A DNA stretch of 64,000 nt from contig NC_041690.1 of assembly GCF_900005765.1 (NCBI RefSeq), positions 1,798,001 through 1,862,000 on the forward strand, written 5' to 3'. Below the pieces are notes generated by a model, which was not told where the DNA came from, ran no database searches, and saw only the letters and a list, made by a program, of their open reading frames with translations. This DNA comes from Plasmodium relictum. Lineage: Eukaryota; Apicomplexa; Aconoidasida; Haemosporida; Plasmodiidae. This document shows positions 11,742 through 24,075 of the stretch, one piece after another (position 1 is the stretch's first letter; the number at the start of each line of letters is the position of its first letter). Made by a program: the position numbers and the translations under genes.

Positions 11742-11911
11742 TTTAACTTCAATAAAAATAAATTTTCAAATACATTAAAGTAAAAAATATGTATGTTCAT
11801 TAAAAAAAAAAAAAAAATAGAGAAAAATTTTTGATAAAAAATTTAGAAAAAAATTAAAAAAAATTTAGAAAATAATTTTTGCTTAAATGAATCATTAAAA
11901 AAATAAAAAAA
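11742..11911. promoter_or_regulatory. Short shared upstream region, divergent gene pair
   Basis: Only 170 bp, almost pure A/T with poly(A) runs, separate the start codons of the YqeH-type GTPase (minus) and the PRCC-like gene (plus). Both transcripts must start from, or share, this very short nucleosome-poor interval. No specific factor site is recognised. Confidence 0.5.
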
Positions 11912-13150
11912 ATGAAATATGACCAAAGTATAAAAAATAACAAGAATGTTTTAAATTTACAAATTGAAGAAAAAGGCAAAGATGAATTTGAAAAAGAAGT
12001 AAAAAATGAACAAAAAAGTGAATTGAAAAATAAAGAAGGTGATAACTCTTTAGTTCATTCAAATTATGATAATTCGCAATTAAAACAAAATTTAGGAAAT
12101 ATGCTAGGTTTGTATTATTCAAGTGAAGAAGAAAGCGAAGTAAATATTGAAGAGAAGGATCAAATAATAAACGAAAATTATAGTAATAGTATTGATGAAA
12201 CTAGTTACAAAAACATAACTGAAGAAAAAATTAGAGAAAATAAAAATGAAATGAAACTTTTAAAAAAAATTAAAGATGAAAATAAAAAAATAAGTGAAAT
12301 TATAAATGAAAAAAAACTAGATGATAAAGACGAAATAGCAAGCAAAACTATAAATGAAAAAAAAACTAATAATGAAAGAGTAAATAAAGGCGAAATCAAA
12401 AATGAAATAAAAGTTAATGATAAAAAAGAAGATATAAAAAATTGTAACAGTTTAGAAAAGGGTGCAATTGAAGATGATAACATAAAAAAATATATCACTG
12501 AAAATAAAAGCTTAATCAAGAGTGAGAGTAAAGTAGATGAAAAATATCAAAAAAAATGTGGCAAATTTATTGATGATATAAATGTAGGTATTATAAATGA
12601 AGAAAATAATATTTTACATAATCAAAAAAATTTACTTAGTGGTGAATATAATAATTTACCAAGTTATAATTCCAATAATATGTATGTGAACTACCCATAT
12701 AATACATATGAAAATAATAATTATCAATACAGAAATTTTAATTATATGCCTTTTAGCTATAATATAAATAATAGCTCAATGCTATATACAAATAATTTAA
12801 ACACAACTAATGAATCTGAAAATTTTTATAATAATATGGTATTTTCTAAAAAAAAAAAACTAAACGTAGATTTAGCAAATATTCCTGTAATAAGCCAAAG
12901 TAAAATACTAAGTGAATGGAAACCTAATATTATACAAGAAGAAAAAAAAAGTAAAAAATATAACATAAAGACAAAGGTTTATAATCCAGTTAATAATACA
13001 TTTGACAAAGTAATTATTCATGGGAAAAACCAAAAACGAAAACATCAAATAAATTGGTTAGCTAAAGAAGCAATTGAAAAAGAATATGAAATTTTACAAA
13101 AAACAAATTACAATAAAAGAAGAACAACGAATGATAAGTATGGATGGTAA
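11912..13150 (+). CDS. PRCC-family nuclear protein
   Basis: 412 residues, single exon. The first two thirds are Lys/Glu/Asn-rich and disordered, with a Tyr/Asn-rich patch around residues 245-310. The C-terminal 90 residues carry the family signature: IPVISQSKILSEWKPN, then KRKHQINWLAKEAIEKEYE and a terminal block ending in NDKYGW. This matches the conserved C-terminus of PRCC (mitotic checkpoint regulator, MAD2B-interacting; human form has KRKHQI and ends QAKYGF), a spliceosome-associated nuclear protein. The assignment rests on that C-terminal block only. It starts 170 bp from the divergent GTPase gene. Confidence 0.72.
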   Translation: MKYDQSIKNNKNVLNLQIEEKGKDEFEKEVKNEQKSELKNKEGDNSLVHSNYDNSQLKQNLGNMLGLYYSSEEESEVNIEEKDQIINENYSNSIDETSYKNITEEKIRENKNEMKLLKKIKDENKKISEIINEKKLDDKDEIASKTINEKKTNNERVNKGEIKNEIKVNDKKEDIKNCNSLEKGAIEDDNIKKYITENKSLIKSESKVDEKYQKKCGKFIDDINVGIINEENNILHNQKNLLSGEYNNLPSYNSNNMYVNYPYNTYENNNYQYRNFNYMPFSYNINNSSMLYTNNLNTTNESENFYNNMVFSKKKKLNVDLANIPVISQSKILSEWKPNIIQEEKKSKKYNIKTKVYNPVNNTFDKVIIHGKNQKRKHQINWLAKEAIEKEYEILQKTNYNKRRTTNDKYGW

Positions 13151-14361
13151 ATTACGATTAATTGAATTTTTATTTTTAAATTGCTCTTGTCTTATTTCCA
13201 TTTTTTGTAACTCTTTCCAAGTAATAATTTTTACTTTAAATATTTATGTTTTTTTTTTTTTTTTGTTTTTACAATTTTTGTAGTATAACATATATTTTAC
13301 CTTAGTTACATCTTTTATCAATTTCATTTAAACTTTTTAGTGTATATGTATCTAGTTTTAAAATTAAAAAGTATATATATAATAATTAAGTAAACAAATA
13401 TAAGATGAATCTAATTACAATTAATGTAAGTTCTTTTTTAAAAGAAAAGTTAAGTGACTAATATTTTTATAAAAAAAAAATTTATATATATAAATTATAG
13501 AACAAAAAAATATATAAATAATAAATTGAAAAGTTAAAATATAATGAAAATGATATAAATATTAAAAGAAGTATACAAATTTAAAGGTTTGATAATATTT
13601 TTTTTATTAACTATAATTAGAGATCATAATATAATATAGAAAAATTAAAGAGATTCATAAATGAATTTTTTTTTATTAAATTTTATTATATTAAAAGGAT
13701 AAAAACTTTAATTAATTAAATATTAATTATACTCATTATTATTTTTGATTAAATAACTATTAATACAAAAAATTAACTCCTTTACAGTCGTATTTTATAA
13801 TTTCTTATGTTTTGAACTTTATAATCAACTAATTTTTTTTTCTATTATCATATGAAAATATATTTTCTATATAAAAAAAAAATTAAGAGTTTTATGTTTG
13901 CTAGCATAAGTAATATTTTCTAAAATATACATATTTTTAAATAAAGATTAAAAATTTTGAAATTGTTCTGAAAGCTTGCATCAAAAAATTTACTAAGATA
14001 TACAACTTTTTTTTTCCATTATTTTTACAATTAAAATTGCAGTCCTTATATATTTCTAAAATATTGCATATATTACTGTTATCTATATTATACTAACATT
14101 ATATTATTATATAAGATTTTTAATCACTTTTAATAATACTATATATTATTATAAGTCTCATCATATTTTTAAATCAAAAAGTGCTTACAAATATCCCAAA
14201 ATACATAACTTTTATTTGTTCTATTAATATTAATAAAATTCGTATTTGCCATATTTTAACACTTTAATATAAACTTTATCTTTTTCTTCATTTATTATAA
14301 TATCTTCCAATCATTTTTCTTGAATTTACCTCATATACTTCATTACTTTTTATATATTTTA
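13151..14361. other. Intergenic region between convergent genes
   Basis: 1.2 kb of A/T-rich DNA between the PRCC-like and thioredoxin-fold genes. A plus-strand ATG near 13405 is followed after seven codons by a consensus donor (GTAAGT), but I could not find a matching coding exon. Otherwise nothing recognisable. Confidence 0.5.
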
Positions 14362-14862
14362 TTATTGTTCTTTTTTTTTTTTTTTTTCTATTTTATTTAT
14401 TAAAAATTTAAGTAACTTAATTATATCATCTGATTCGAACATAATAAAATCACCTATTTCTAGTGCTGGTACTTGACATCTCCTTCCTTTTATTCTTAAC
14501 TCATCAAAAAATGGGCTTTTTTCAATTGAATTTTCTACATTTATATTCTTTAATAAAACAACTATTGGTTTATTAACTTTTGATATATCTTCTAATTTAC
14601 CATTTTCATACTTTTTAGTAATTACATTATCTTTGTTCATTTCTAAAAAATTTGTAATTTTGCTGCAGTATGTACATAGAGTACTATGATAAAGAGATAT
14701 CACATAAGGACCTTTATGTTCATTATTTAATTTGCTTAATAATTCTTTGTAAGTACTAACAACATGTAACGGCCTTAACCTCCTCCTGCTAGATAGTTTT
14801 TTTTTTTCATTTTGAACGAATCCAAAAAAAAAAATTGCTAAAATGATAAAAAAAAGTTTCAT
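14362..14862 (-). CDS. Small secreted thioredoxin/glutaredoxin-fold protein
   Basis: 166 residues. It has a strong N-terminal signal peptide (MKLFFIILAIFFFGFV) and a basic patch RRRLR, then a thioredoxin-fold domain with the redox pair Cys63-Thr-Tyr-Cys66. The expected cis-proline segment, RCQVPALEIGDFIMF, is followed by an ESDDIIKLL helix. This arrangement is closer to glutaredoxin or a GST N-terminal domain than to classical thioredoxin (WCGPC). It ends in a lysine-rich tail, KKKKKEQ. The likely role is disulfide or glutathione chemistry in the secretory pathway or vacuole; substrate unknown. No PEXEL export motif is visible. Confidence 0.75.
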   Translation of the reverse strand: MKLFFIILAIFFFGFVQNEKKKLSSRRRLRPLHVVSTYKELLSKLNNEHKGPYVISLYHSTLCTYCSKITNFLEMNKDNVITKKYENGKLEDISKVNKPIVVLLKNINVENSIEKSPFFDELRIKGRRCQVPALEIGDFIMFESDDIIKLLKFLINKIEKKKKKEQ

Positions 14863-15714
14863 AATATTATATATATAAAAAAAATGTATGCAATTTGTTC
14901 TTATTTATTTCTTTAAATTTTAAGTAAATAAGTATATAATTATATTATTATTTAATTTTAACATTATATATTTTTGTAGCTTTTCTATTTTTATTATAAA
15001 TAATATTTATAAAGATAAAATTGAAAGAATATTATAGAAATGAATAATAAACTATACCACTTTCATGTTGCCTAAAACAAAACGCATGTGTACAGCACAA
15101 GATAACTATAGATAAAAACAAAAAACTTATATTCATTTTATTTAAAAAAAATAAAACTAATGCATGTATATAAAATGTTATTTGCTCTTTTTTGTTTATT
15201 AAATTTCATAAATTTAAAAATATGTCATTTAATTTCATTGAGTATTTTTCTATTTATAATTATATATTTTTCAAATATTTAAAGATATTTTATTTTATAT
15301 AATTTTTTACCACTAAAAAAATCTTATTTTTTTAAAATATAGATTCATTTTTTTATTTATTATTTTTTTTTTTTTTTTTTTTTTTTGAGTAAAAATTTTT
15401 AAGAATCCAAGTTTTTAGTGCATGTAAATTATTGTGAAATTTAAATAATAATAAACAAAAATATATACCTAAAAAATATTTAAAATTTATAATAAAAAAA
15501 TAATATAGAACATACCAATTACAAGCATATATAATTGAATGATAGGATATTAAGTTCTTAATATGAATAAATAAAAATTATATCATGTAAAAAATAGAAA
15601 AAGTAAAAACTATAAACAAAAAACATTAGTAAGTATGACATAAAAAAAAAGAAAAAATAATATATTGAGAAAACTTTCTAAAAATTATAAAAAAAAATTT
15701 AAGAATTTTTGTTA
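14863..15714. other. Upstream region of the thioredoxin-fold gene
   Basis: About 850 bp of A/T-rich sequence with a long T tract near 15360-15386. It should carry the 5' UTR and promoter of the minus-strand gene to its left. No coding or RNA signal seen. Confidence 0.5.
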
Positions 15715-15987
15715 TTATGACATAATTTGAATATTTTTGTTCAACTGTCTGAGAGTATATTCTATTTCATTACTTAAAATATGTATATCTTCAAATATTG
15801 TAAACTTCTGAAATATCTTTCATTTCTTTAAAATAAAAATGCATTTAAAATAATCAAAGTATTTAAAGATATAGTTTTATATTATTTTATATTTTAATTT
15901 TTTTCCTTTACATTTTTTAATTAAATCTTTAAAATTTTTGTTTAGGCACTTTTTTCTCTTAAAAATAAAAGAATTTTTTGGTTTCAT
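15715..15987 (-). CDS. Tentative small two-exon gene, unknown protein
   Basis: Exon-like islands on the minus strand. The first runs from an ATG at 15987 to a GTAAAG donor after 15912 and encodes the basic MKPKNSFIFKRKK start. The terminal exon ends with TAA at 15715 and encodes ILSNEIEYTLRQLNKNIQ. With the acceptor just above 15788 the phases agree and give 49 residues. A better-looking acceptor (TTTCAG) slightly upstream gives a longer last exon, but would need one more exon to restore frame. Short, basic, probably helical; I recognise no family. The 308 bp between this gene and the alveolin stop at 16296 hold nothing obvious. Confidence 0.35.
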
Positions 15988-16295
15988 TACTAATTTTTTT
16001 TTTTTTTTATATAGTTTTATATTTTATTATTAACAAAAGGTTATTTCATATTACTAGAAAATAAAAGCAAATATCAGTAAGTTAAAATTTATATCCATGT
16101 ACTGTCTTAATAAGCTACAAATTTTATTATGTGTAACACTTTTTTTAAGATTATGTTAATTCTGAAACGATTTAAAAAAATATTTAATTAAATTATAATC
16201 AAATGTATAACTTATGAATAATTTTTTTGTTAATTTTACGTGAAATGTAAATTTGAGTATTACTATAATTGCCAATTGTTTTCATATAATATATT

Positions 16296-19200
16296 TTATT
16301 TATTCATAAATTGTTCGTTCATCTTATTAGTTAATGTTCCGCTAAAAGAATAATTGCTGCCAATTTCATCAGCAAAATTATTATTTAATCCTTTAGAGAA
16401 AGAGGTATCATTGAATCCTTTATTTTGGTCACCAACATATTCAACAACATAAGCACTGATTCCATCAGCAGAACACACGCTAGGACTTCTTGACCTCATG
16501 AAACTGATATTATTAGTATTACGAAAATTAGTTAAATTGTTAGAATTTCCACAATCTTTATAAGGATTATTTGAAAAAAACTTCGATTTGTATCCATTTA
16601 AACTTTGGTCATCAAATATATTCGCATTACTATTAATTTGGTTTTGAAATTTATTCATATTTGAAATACCATTACTATTTGCAAAATAATACGAGGAATC
16701 TAAATTGTTTATGTCATTCATATGTGCATTACTATTTCGATTGTTTTTTGAAAATGGTGAGCTATATCTATTTACATTTTTTTGAAAATTCAAATTATAT
16801 TTGGGATCTATGGGAGAAACTTGCCCTGACTCCTGGATATTATTAACTAATGGATTAATTGAATTATAATCTCTAGGTAAACCAATGTTATTACAAATCA
16901 ATTTTTCCACATTACTGGGATCATTCATTTCATTTGAATAAAATATATTATTATATTTTACTGTATTATTTAAATAACTGTTATTTTTTATAGAGTTAAA
17001 ACCGGTTCTATTTATATCGATATTGTTATTTAAGCTTCTCGAAAATCTTAAACAGTTTAAATTGTTTTTATTTAAAAATTGTTGATCTTCATTATAATCC
17101 ACTTTCGAAAACATGTTAAATAAATTTTTATTATTCTCTTTATTCCCATTTACATTTATATTATCAATTAAGTCATTATTTCTAAAACTATGATTATTGA
17201 AAATATTATCCACACTTATCGATCTTTGCAAATTAAAGTTATTTTTATTTACAATGTTAAACAATTCATCTCTTTTCATAGGACTAAGAGAATCAAGATC
17301 TAACTTTTTTGTATATATTGAACATCTACCAGTATTCATGCTATTTTCAATATTCCTTGAAATAACGGTATCATGAGTTACAATATATGGTTTGTGGATA
17401 GGTACTTCTATTATTTTTTTACCTTCATATTTATATATTGGCTTAATTTTCTTTGAAACAGGTACAACAACAGGTTTATCAATATATTTATTTATGTAAT
17501 ATGGCTTATCTATAATTTTTATTTTCGGTACTTTTACTGGAACTGGTATATCTATTATTTTAGGTATAGTTTTTACTAATTCAACTGTTTGTATTTTAGG
17601 AACATATCTTATTTTCTCTATAGGGACGTCACGATATTTAATTATAGGTACATAATTAGGTTTTTCTATTATTTTTTTTATTGGAATTTTAACTTGTTTT
17701 ATTACTTCATTTGGTATCTCTACAATCTTTTTTACTGGTACAGTTTTTATAACTTCTCCTATATCATCATATTCCTCATACTTGTTAACTATTTTTACTA
17801 CGGGAACTTCAATATACTTTGGTATTATTTTTGTCTCAATTTTATTCTTGTATATTATTCTTTCTCTTATTTCTGGTTTTTCAACTATTTTTACAACCTC
17901 GTGCAATTCTGGAACTTCAACTATTTTATCTTGAAAATGCAATTCAGGAACTTCTATTTTTGTTTCTACATATTTATTTATCGGCTTCTTTACAACTTTT
18001 TCAACTTCTTTAATTTCGTATTTATTTATATATTTATTAACTTTGTGAACCACTGGAACTTCTACAATTTTTTCGATAACTTCCACTTCTCGATATTTTG
18101 GAACTTTAATTGTATCAAATCCTTCATGAACTATTCGTTTATCTATAGTGTGAGAACTGTGTTTTGCTCTTGAATAATCGGTATGAGAGCTAATTTTTTC
18201 AGAAATTGAAACATCATTTATAACTGCCTCATTTTCCCTAATTGCATTTAATTTAAAAATATCATTATTTACTAAAGATTGATCTACAAAATTACTATAT
18301 TTATGATCAATGCAATTCGAAGTTTCCTCTATTTTGCCATTAATACTTTTTCCCGTATTAGTAAAATATGAATTCGAACTTACATTATTATTATAAATGT
18401 TTCTCTCGATATTATTATTATAATTAACAGTTTCTGATGATATATTATGGTGAGTATTATTAGTATAATTATTATCATTTATATATGTGTTATCATCCAT
18501 GTAATGGGTAGAATCATGTATATTTGAATTGTTACTACCTATAGAAGTAGGACTACTATACATATTTATAAAATCCATTTCATCTGCTATATTAAGATTA
18601 CAATTTTCATCCAAAGATGTATTAATTGTATTTAGTCTTTTACTATTATACTCGAAATTATTTAAATATGGCAAAGTACTGTTTAATTTTGGATTAATGA
18701 TGATATTTTTATTTGAATGTGAATTTAAGTTGTTACTAGTGTAATAATTCAAATTATTATTTGAATAAGAATTAAGACTATTATTGGCATAAGAATTCAA
18801 AATTTTATCAATATGGGAGCTATTTCCAATATATGAATTAAGGTTATTGTTAGGATAAGAACTTAAGTAATCAGATTTATGAGAATTAAAATTGTTGGTA
18901 AAATATTTAGGATTGTTATATGAATAAAAATATGGATTATTGTCAAGATTATAATATATATTATTTTCGTCTTTTGTTAAATTGTCTTTAAATGTAGTTG
19001 TATAGGGTATACTTTTTGTATAATCATTCGATATATTTAGCTCTTTGCTTAATTTTTTGTTATTATTTTTTTCAATATTTAAAATATCGTTATTGATACT
19101 TGATTCTTCTATATTTATAATATTCTCCTGATTATGAATGTCTCCTTCAATTTTGTTACTGTTTAACTTATTAGAAATATTACTTTCATCTGAATGCTTG

Positions 19201-19863
19201 TCGCTTTCTTTAGTTTTTCCTGGAATTACAATGAATGAATTTGTACTATCAACTTTATCTAATACGTTAGTATTATTTAACCTTTGTGAATTATTTTTAC
19301 TGAATTTTTTGTAATTGACGTTAGAAGATTTTTTTAGGTCACAAATAAATGAATCCGTATTATTAGCAGTCAAATTTCTTGTATTATTTAATTTTTCCAA
19401 TATTTTTACACTAACGTTGCTGCTAGTATTTGATCCAGCTTCTCTTTCTTCAGAAGAATCCTGTAAAATATGAAAATAAATATAAAAATATATATATAAT
19501 TTTATTATTCCATTGTAAAAAATAATCATAAAGCATTATAATAAAAAGTAAAATAACTTATACATAAATAATTTATCTAATAAAATTTAATAAGTATTCA
19601 TATAGCAAATCTTATTAAATTTTTGATTAATTCATTTTTATTTTTACACAAAATTTCGTAGATGTAACAGAATCTTTCGATAATTTTTTTTGTAATAATT
19701 TCCTATTCTGTAAAGCAAAAAAAAAAATTAATGTACTTAAAAAATATATGTAAAATTATATAAAAAAAAAATAATTAGGTACATATTTAAAAAAAGAACA
19801 AATTAAAAATTATTTTACTTGATCTCGCTTTGTGCTATCAGTTTTTGTTGTACTTTTCAGCAT
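16296..19863 (-). CDS. IMC1f: Alveolin, inner membrane complex protein (IMC1f-like)
   Basis: Structural protein of the subpellicular network under the inner membrane complex. Three exons are supported: 19863-19819, 19707-19648 and 19460-16296, giving about 1089 residues. The core (about residues 480-730) is the alveolin repeat of Val/Pro/Lys/Ile-rich blocks such as KIVEVPELHEVVKIVEKPE and KIIEKPNYVPIIKYRDVP. Both flanks are Asn/Ser-rich; the N-terminal flank has a degenerate short repeat (LNSYANNSLNSYSNNNLN). The reading frame stays open for 24 nt above the ATG to an AG, and an upstream island ending at a GTATAA donor (exon end 20056) encodes CCSVENIFVPP in matching phase. The true N-terminus may therefore lie further upstream; I could not locate its start codon. 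Position next to glycerol kinase fits P. falciparum IMC1f (from memory). Confidence 0.85.
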
Positions 19864-22569
19864 ATTGATAAAATGTTTAGTAGTTGACTTATTTTAAACA
19901 TTAAAATATATTATCAGTATATATATATATATATTAAAATAAGTAAATATCTTTAATTTTGAAAAAATTGTAGATTTTTTTTTTTTTTTATTTCATGTCT
20001 AATTTTTTCATGTATTTAGAGATTAACAATATCTAATATGAAAAAAATATTATACCGGCGGCACAAAGATATTTTCTACTGAACAGCAATATATTGATGT
20101 ATTCAGAAATATTAAAGAAAAGAAAAAATAGAATAAAAAAACAATCAAAAAAAGGTAATTTTTTTTTATAAAAGTTTATATATAAATGTAAAAAATAACA
20201 TAAACAAATTTAATAAAAGTACATTTTTAATAATAGAAAATATAAAATTTATTTATTTTTTTTTTTTTTGGAAAATAACAAGAATGAATTAGAAAAAATA
20301 GATAAAAATAAAATAATTTAAAAATTAGCTTATTTCCTTGCTTTTTATTAAAAATTAAAATTATATATATATATTTTTTTTTTTTTTATATGTTTTTTAT
20401 TATTTTATGATATCAACAAAATAGCTAATAATACACACAAAATTATTACTAGTTCATAAAAAAAAATGCTAAATATAATTGTTGTAGTTGTAAAAAAAAA
20501 AAAAAAATTGGTAAAAAAACAAACCTTTTTTTATAAAAATTAATATTCAATTATAAAATAAGAAGTATAGAAAGCTAACTAAATTTTAAACTTTTTTACA
20601 ATAATCTATATATGTAAATTTTTTTTTAATGGTTTAATACTTGTGCATCTTAAATATATTTCTTTCAGCATTTTAATGGCATTTATATAATTTTAACTTT
20701 ATATAAAAAAAAAAAAAAAATTTAACTATCATTTTATAAATATTATTATTAAAATTTAATAAATGATAGTAATTATTTAAAAAGGGGGAAAAAAAATTTT
20801 ATACTGATGGAACAAAAAAAATAGATTGGGGATGTTGTAAAAATTTTGATCACGTTAAATTAGAATATAAAACCTTCTTTTCCATTCAATTTATTAAAGA
20901 AAAAAATAATTAAAAAAAAAAAAATAATAAAATAATAACAAAAATTAAATAATATAAAAATACAAATTAAAAAGATAATAATTAGGTGTGCATGGAAAAA
21001 AAAAAAGTAAAAAAATGAATATTAACATAGTTTTAGCTTGGTAGCTATTTTTATCCTTTTTTTTTTTATTTTATTTTTTTTTTTTAGTATAATAAAATGT
21101 AACAAAATGTATATATAATAATGTATATGTGCAAATATTCAAATGACTCGTAATGAAATAGTATTAATATTTTTATATAATATATATATGTACATATATT
21201 GTTATGTTTTTCATTTTTCCTTAATTTTCCCGTTGATAAATTAAACATTACATTGTTTTTATATCAATGATCTTTTTCTGTTTAATAAGAATTAAGAAGA
21301 ATGAAGAAAATTGTAATTAAAAAACTTTTAATAATATTTTATAAATTTCCCCTAAATATTCCTATCATTCTATGATTTAAAATATATAGTTATCTTTTTG
21401 TTCCAAGATAATATTAAATAAAAAGTTATATTTCCTTTATTATTTGTGATATCGGAGTTATTTTTAATATTTATTATAAAATATCAGAATTATTATTTTT
21501 TAATATTTCCAAAATATGTATGTATAATCTAGATTACATCTGTTTTAGTTTTTATTCAAATTTTTACACACACCTTTCAAGTAAAAAAAATCAAAAAAAA
21601 TTATATGTCAAAATTATTATGAAAAAAGTTTTTAATAAGTAAAACAAACTAGGGAGAGAAAAGTTTAATTAAAATAAAATTTACATTCAATAACTTACAT
21701 TATAAAATATATATGATGCTATATTTCATAAAAAACATATTAAAACACTTAAAGATACTAAGGTTTTAAACATGTATATATATATATTATTTTATATATT
21801 CATTTATATAAATCTATGATGAATAATAATTATCAATATTTTACAAGATGAATTTACGTAATTTAACTAATAATTATTTTAGAATTAAAATTTAATTTGC
21901 CATAATTATTCTATATTAAAAAAAAAAAAAAAAAATATAATAAAATAAAAATGCTCAAACATATGTTTCTTGTTGAATATAGTATTTAAAAAGACATAAT
22001 TTAATTTACAATATAAAGATATTCTTAGAAAAAAAACAAAATAGTTCATGCGACTAAGAAAAATGTCAGATTTTTTTTCTTAAAAATAAATTCATATGCA
22101 TTATTATTAATACAAATGTATTAATATTATAAAATTTTATTTTGAGAAAAATTGTAAAGTTTTAAAAAAAAAGAGTTTCCTTAAAAAGTAGAAAAGGGAA
22201 GGCAATAGATAATAAATAGATATTCTTATATTAAATTTTTCTTATAAATGATTTAAGAAAGATTTTTTTTTTTTTATAGTTCTAAAAATGCCAATAGTTT
22301 CATATCATAATTTAGGGAAAAAAGAAAATTGTAGTATAAAATTAAATAGTTAAATTTATTGACATGTATTTGAATTGCATATTCATTTTTATATATAGCA
22401 TAAAGGCAAATTAAAATAAATAAAAAAATTAACAACGGCAAGTATAGTTATTGATAGAACGTTTATTATATTATAAATAATATTATTTCTACGTAAATAA
22501 ATAATATATTTAATTTTATAAAAAAAATTATAATCAAATGAATGTGCAGTAAAAATGGATAAATTAAAA
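19864..22569. other. 2.7-kb intergenic region
   Basis: Lies between the alveolin 5' end and the glycerol kinase 3' end. The only coding-like signal is the short minus-strand island at about 20056-20110, discussed with the alveolin. The rest is A/T-rich with several poly(A) runs. No RNA gene recognised. Confidence 0.5.
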
Positions 22570-24075
22570 TCACATATGCAATAAGGTTTTTTCAACAGCC
22601 TTATTCCATTCCATAATTTTCTTTTTTCTTTTTTTATCTTCCATTTTACAATAAAAAACAGAATCGCTCGTTCTTAATAACCTTTTAACAGAATTCAAAT
22701 CTTTCCATATTTTTACACCTAAACCTGCTAACACAGCTGCTCCTAAAGCTGTTACTTCTTTGTATTTTGATACTTCAATTTTAGTATTTATTATATCAGA
22801 ATTAAATTGCATAAAAGCTTTATTTTTAGTCATTCCTCCATCACATCTTAAAACATGAAGCATTTCTATGCCCATATCCGATATTAGTGAATATACAATT
22901 TCATTTAATTGAAAAACAATACCTTCTAATAAGGATCTAACAATTTGATTTCTATCTGTATTAAAAGTCATACCACAGATAGATGCTCGTGCATCTGGTC
23001 TCCACCTTGGAGCATATAAACCACTAAAGGCAGGAACGAATATAACGCCACTTGTGTCTTCACATTTTTCCATAATATCATTTGTTTCACTCGGATCACT
23101 AATCAAATTATTTTTGATAAGCCATGAAACTCCAGATCCAGCAGTACCAATTGAACCTTCAAGAGCATAATTTGGTTCATCATCATCATTAAATTTATAA
23201 CAAACGGTAGTAATTAATCCACATGATGAGTATACAATTTTATTTCCTGTGTTAATTAAAAGGAAAACACCAGTTCCGTAAGTACATTTTGCTTCCCCTT
23301 CATCAAATATAGCTTGTCCTATGCATGCGCTCTGTTGATCACCAATGCATCCTGAAATAGGAACTCCTTTATAATCAGGAACTAATTCATTTTTTATTAG
23401 TCCAAAATTTGAACAGTTGCTTTTTATTTCGGGTAGAGAGTTCATATTTGTAATACCAAATAATCTACATAAATTTTTATCCCATTGCAAAGTATTTATA
23501 TCCATCAATAATGTCCTAGATGCATTTGTGACATCTGTGTAGCATTTACCTTTGGTCAAATTGTAAATAAGCCAAGTATTTATATTTCCAATCATAGCTG
23601 TGCCATCTGCTACCTTTCGTTTTATGTTTTCATCATTTTGAATTAACCATAAAATTTTGAAAGCGCTAAAATAAGTATTGAAATAAGTTCCAGTTTTTTT
23701 CTGAAATTCATCATTATTGAATTTTTCAGAGAATTCCGAAACCATATCCTCTACACGGGTATCTAACCATACAATTGCATTATATAATGGTTTTCCTGTA
23801 AGTTTATCCCATATTATAACAGTTTCTCTTTGGTTAGTAATTCCTATACATTTTATAACTATATTTTTATATTTTTCTTTTAATACATTTACACCCTCAT
23901 TCATTAATTTATATAAATTATCCATTATTTCTATTGGGTCATGTTCATACCACCCAGGCTTAAAACATTTTTGTTCATGAGGTAAGTTATTCATATGAAG
24001 TACATTTAATTCTTCATCGAAGAAAACTAGTTTGGTGGATTGAGTGCTCTGATCAATACTTAATATTATATTCAT
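22570..24075 (-). CDS. GK: Glycerol kinase
   Basis: 501 residues, the usual length of FGGY-family glycerol kinases (EC 2.7.1.30), single exon. It phosphorylates glycerol with ATP to glycerol 3-phosphate for phospholipid synthesis. The protein starts MNIILSIDQSTQSTK, the N-terminal phosphate-binding loop. It has the glycerol-site region around GITNQRETVIIWD, GCIGDQQSACIGQ, GTGVFLLINTG and LEGSIGTAGSGVSWL, the FGGY signature region FVPAFSGLYAPRWRPDARA, and the C-terminal adenine-binding segment LGAAVLAGLG. It is full length with no missing motif. It is one of the least insertion-laden proteins in the window. Confidence 0.97.
   Translation of the reverse strand: MNIILSIDQSTQSTKLVFFDEELNVLHMNNLPHEQKCFKPGWYEHDPIEIMDNLYKLMNEGVNVLKEKYKNIVIKCIGITNQRETVIIWDKLTGKPLYNAIVWLDTRVEDMVSEFSEKFNNDEFQKKTGTYFNTYFSAFKILWLIQNDENIKRKVADGTAMIGNINTWLIYNLTKGKCYTDVTNASRTLLMDINTLQWDKNLCRLFGITNMNSLPEIKSNCSNFGLIKNELVPDYKGVPISGCIGDQQSACIGQAIFDEGEAKCTYGTGVFLLINTGNKIVYSSCGLITTVCYKFNDDDEPNYALEGSIGTAGSGVSWLIKNNLISDPSETNDIMEKCEDTSGVIFVPAFSGLYAPRWRPDARASICGMTFNTDRNQIVRSLLEGIVFQLNEIVYSLISDMGIEMLHVLRCDGGMTKNKAFMQFNSDIINTKIEVSKYKEVTALGAAVLAGLGVKIWKDLNSVKRLLRTSDSVFYCKMEDKKRKKKIMEWNKAVEKTLLHM

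Noticed and set aside
17589-18173. Phe/Tyr-rich 194-codon plus-strand frame
   Set aside because: Antisense of the alveolin repeat core; its aromatic bias is what Val/Pro/Lys/Ile codons give on the other strand.
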